This document shows, piece by piece, positions 37,464 to 38,372 of a stretch of 38,372 bases of DNA (positions are counted from its first letter, which is position 1; each line of letters opens with the position of its first letter). Source of the DNA: Crenothrix polyspora (GTDB lineage: Bacteria > Pseudomonadota > Gammaproteobacteria > Methylococcales > Methylomonadaceae); the NCBI GenBank assembly GCA_945902915.1, contig CAMDNJ010000013.1, positions 1-38,372 on the forward strand, given 5' to 3'. The notes under the pieces are model-generated. The model was not told the DNA's origin and searched no databases. It saw nothing but the letters and a program-made list of their open reading frames with translations. Position numbers and translations under genes: made by a program.

Positions 37464-38360
37464 GTGGAACATTTACCCGTTATGTATGCAGAAGCTTTGC
37501 AGCAATTAGCGATTAAGAGTGATGGTGTTTATCTCGACGGTACTTTCGGTCGAGGTGGTCATAGTCAGGGTATCTTAAATTTATTAGGTTCGAATGGTCA
37601 GTTGTTAGCATTTGACCGTGATGTTGATGCTATTAATGCAGATTGCGCGCAAGCCATGTGTTTAGATAAGCGATTTAAACTTAAACATAGTTGTTTTTCA
37701 CAGTTAGAAAATATAGTCAATAGTGAAGGTTTAGCAGAAAAGATAGATGGTATTTTGTTGGATCTAGGCGTCTCCTCGCCTCAGCTTGATACACCAGAAA
37801 GAGGCTTTAGCTTCTTACGGGATGGTCCTTTGGATATGCGTATGGATAGCACTACCGGAGTATCTGCTGAACAATGGCTGTCTACTGTAGATGAAAAATA
37901 TTTAGTTAAGGTTCTGTTTGAATATGGTGAAGAGAAGTTCGCAAGGCGTATAGCTCGAGCAATATTAGAGCAGCGAATGAAGTCTCCGATTACAACGACT
38001 AAACAATTAGCAGATTTAATTGAAGATGTAGTGCCACTAAGGGAAAAACATAAGCATCCTGCGACACGAACTTTTCAGGCGATACGCATAGAAATCAATA
38101 AAGAGCTGGATGAGTTGTCCACAGTGTTGGATCAGGCTATACGAGTTCTAGGTCCGGGAGGCAAATTAGTGGTGATTTCTTTCCATTCTCTGGAGGATCG
38201 AATTGTAAAGCGCTTTATTAGAAATGAATCCGGCGCAAAACATAATCCTGGGAAACTGCCTATTAAAGAAGTTGATATTCTTAAGGGTGTTTTAAAAAAG
38301 CCCTTACTTGGCTTTTTTAAAACACCCTTAAGAATATCAACTTCTTTAATAGGCAGTTGA
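37464..38360 (+). CDS. rsmH: 16S rRNA m4C1402 methyltransferase RsmH (real 3' end missing)
   Basis: RsmH methylates N4 of C1402 in 16S rRNA and is the second gene of the division cluster. The GTG at 37464 (MEHLPVMYAEAL) is preferred over a TTG at 37458, because GGGGG lies eight bases before it. Motifs: YLDGTFGRGGHSQGIL (SAM binding), GILLDLGVSSPQLD, ERGFSFLRDGPLDMRMD and VISFHSLEDRIVKRF. The sequence is reliable only to about base 38302. After that an inverted copy of 38254-38302 begins, so the final residues (FFKTPLRISTSLIGS) are encoded by the reversed copy and are not part of RsmH. True RsmH normally extends about 20-30 residues further. Confidence 0.93.
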   Translation: MEHLPVMYAEALQQLAIKSDGVYLDGTFGRGGHSQGILNLLGSNGQLLAFDRDVDAINADCAQAMCLDKRFKLKHSCFSQLENIVNSEGLAEKIDGILLDLGVSSPQLDTPERGFSFLRDGPLDMRMDSTTGVSAEQWLSTVDEKYLVKVLFEYGEEKFARRIARAILEQRMKSPITTTKQLADLIEDVVPLREKHKHPATRTFQAIRIEINKELDELSTVLDQAIRVLGPGGKLVVISFHSLEDRIVKRFIRNESGAKHNPGKLPIKEVDILKGVLKKPLLGFFKTPLRISTSLIGS

Positions 38361-38372
38361 TATTCTTAAGGG
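38254..38372. repeat. 49-bp perfect inverted repeat at the window end (probable assembly or amplification artefact)
   Basis: Bases 38254-38302 are the exact reverse complement of 38310-38358, with a seven-base loop. The last 17 bases (38356-38372) are then a direct copy of 38271-38287. Conserved rsmH coding sequence cannot read the same way back, so this is a fold-back at a contig end. Confidence 0.9.

Noticed and set aside
38288-38358. Hairpin at the end of rsmH as a transcription terminator or regulatory structure
   Set aside because: The arm is conserved coding sequence mirrored at a contig end, so it is best explained as an artefact.

Overview
The window looks like a chromosomal contig from an AT-rich gammaproteobacterium. 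GyrB has the 804-residue length of the E. coli protein. dusB sits directly upstream of fis, aroQ-accB-accC form one operon, and prmA, purH and purD follow in an order common in gammaproteobacteria. The exosortase/PEP-CTERM genes, the style of palindromic repeats and the conserved hypothetical genes would fit a methanotroph-like lineage (Methylococcales), but no methane-oxidation gene is present and that placement is an inference. By eye the first 11 kb is more AT-rich than the 12-36 kb stretch.

Regions. (1) 1-5 kb: a CYTH protein, then recF, gyrB and lgt. Two parS-like 16-mers lie at the recF-gyrB junction, which suggests the replication origin is not far away, although dnaA and dnaN are absent. 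(2) 5-11.2 kb: hemJ, then an exosortase locus made of an asparagine-synthase-like ligase that lacks the nucleophilic Cys, a PrsR-type sigma-54 activator, a membrane exosortase and an EpsI-like protein. The last three overlap. A PEP-CTERM protein that could be their substrate lies about 12 kb away at 23.2-23.8 kb. (3) 11.4-16.4 kb: a dead IS5-type transposase, yajQ, an RpoD-like alternative sigma factor with a good promoter, and ftsH. (4) 16.4-25.2 kb: uvrD (minus), a DUF2892 membrane protein, fxsA (minus), then cutA-dsbD-tlpA overlapping. DsbD carries a duplicated N-terminal domain. The PEP-CTERM gene, a conserved hypothetical gene (minus) and a degenerate 21-bp phased repeat array follow. (5) 25.5-35.9 kb: aroQ-accB-accC, a RelE/ParE-type toxin-antitoxin pair, prmA, rlmI, a membrane hypothetical gene flanked by MITE-like repeats, dusB-fis, purH and purD. 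(6) 35.9-38.4 kb: a roughly 1 kb gene-poor stretch with an IS30-like remnant, then mraZ-rsmH at the start of the division/cell-wall cluster, with a clear promoter and three phased MraZ boxes.

The last ~120 bases are a 49-bp perfect inverted repeat that folds rsmH back on itself. This is almost certainly a contig-end artefact, so the end of rsmH is not genuine.

The most distinctive biology is the exosortase locus with its Cys-less amidotransferase-like ligase and a PEP-CTERM substrate with an extended tail. After that come the 21-bp phased repeat array beside an unknown FN3-like protein gene, the tandem DsbD sensor domains, and the repeat-flanked membrane gene. Most of the rest is ordinary housekeeping sequence.
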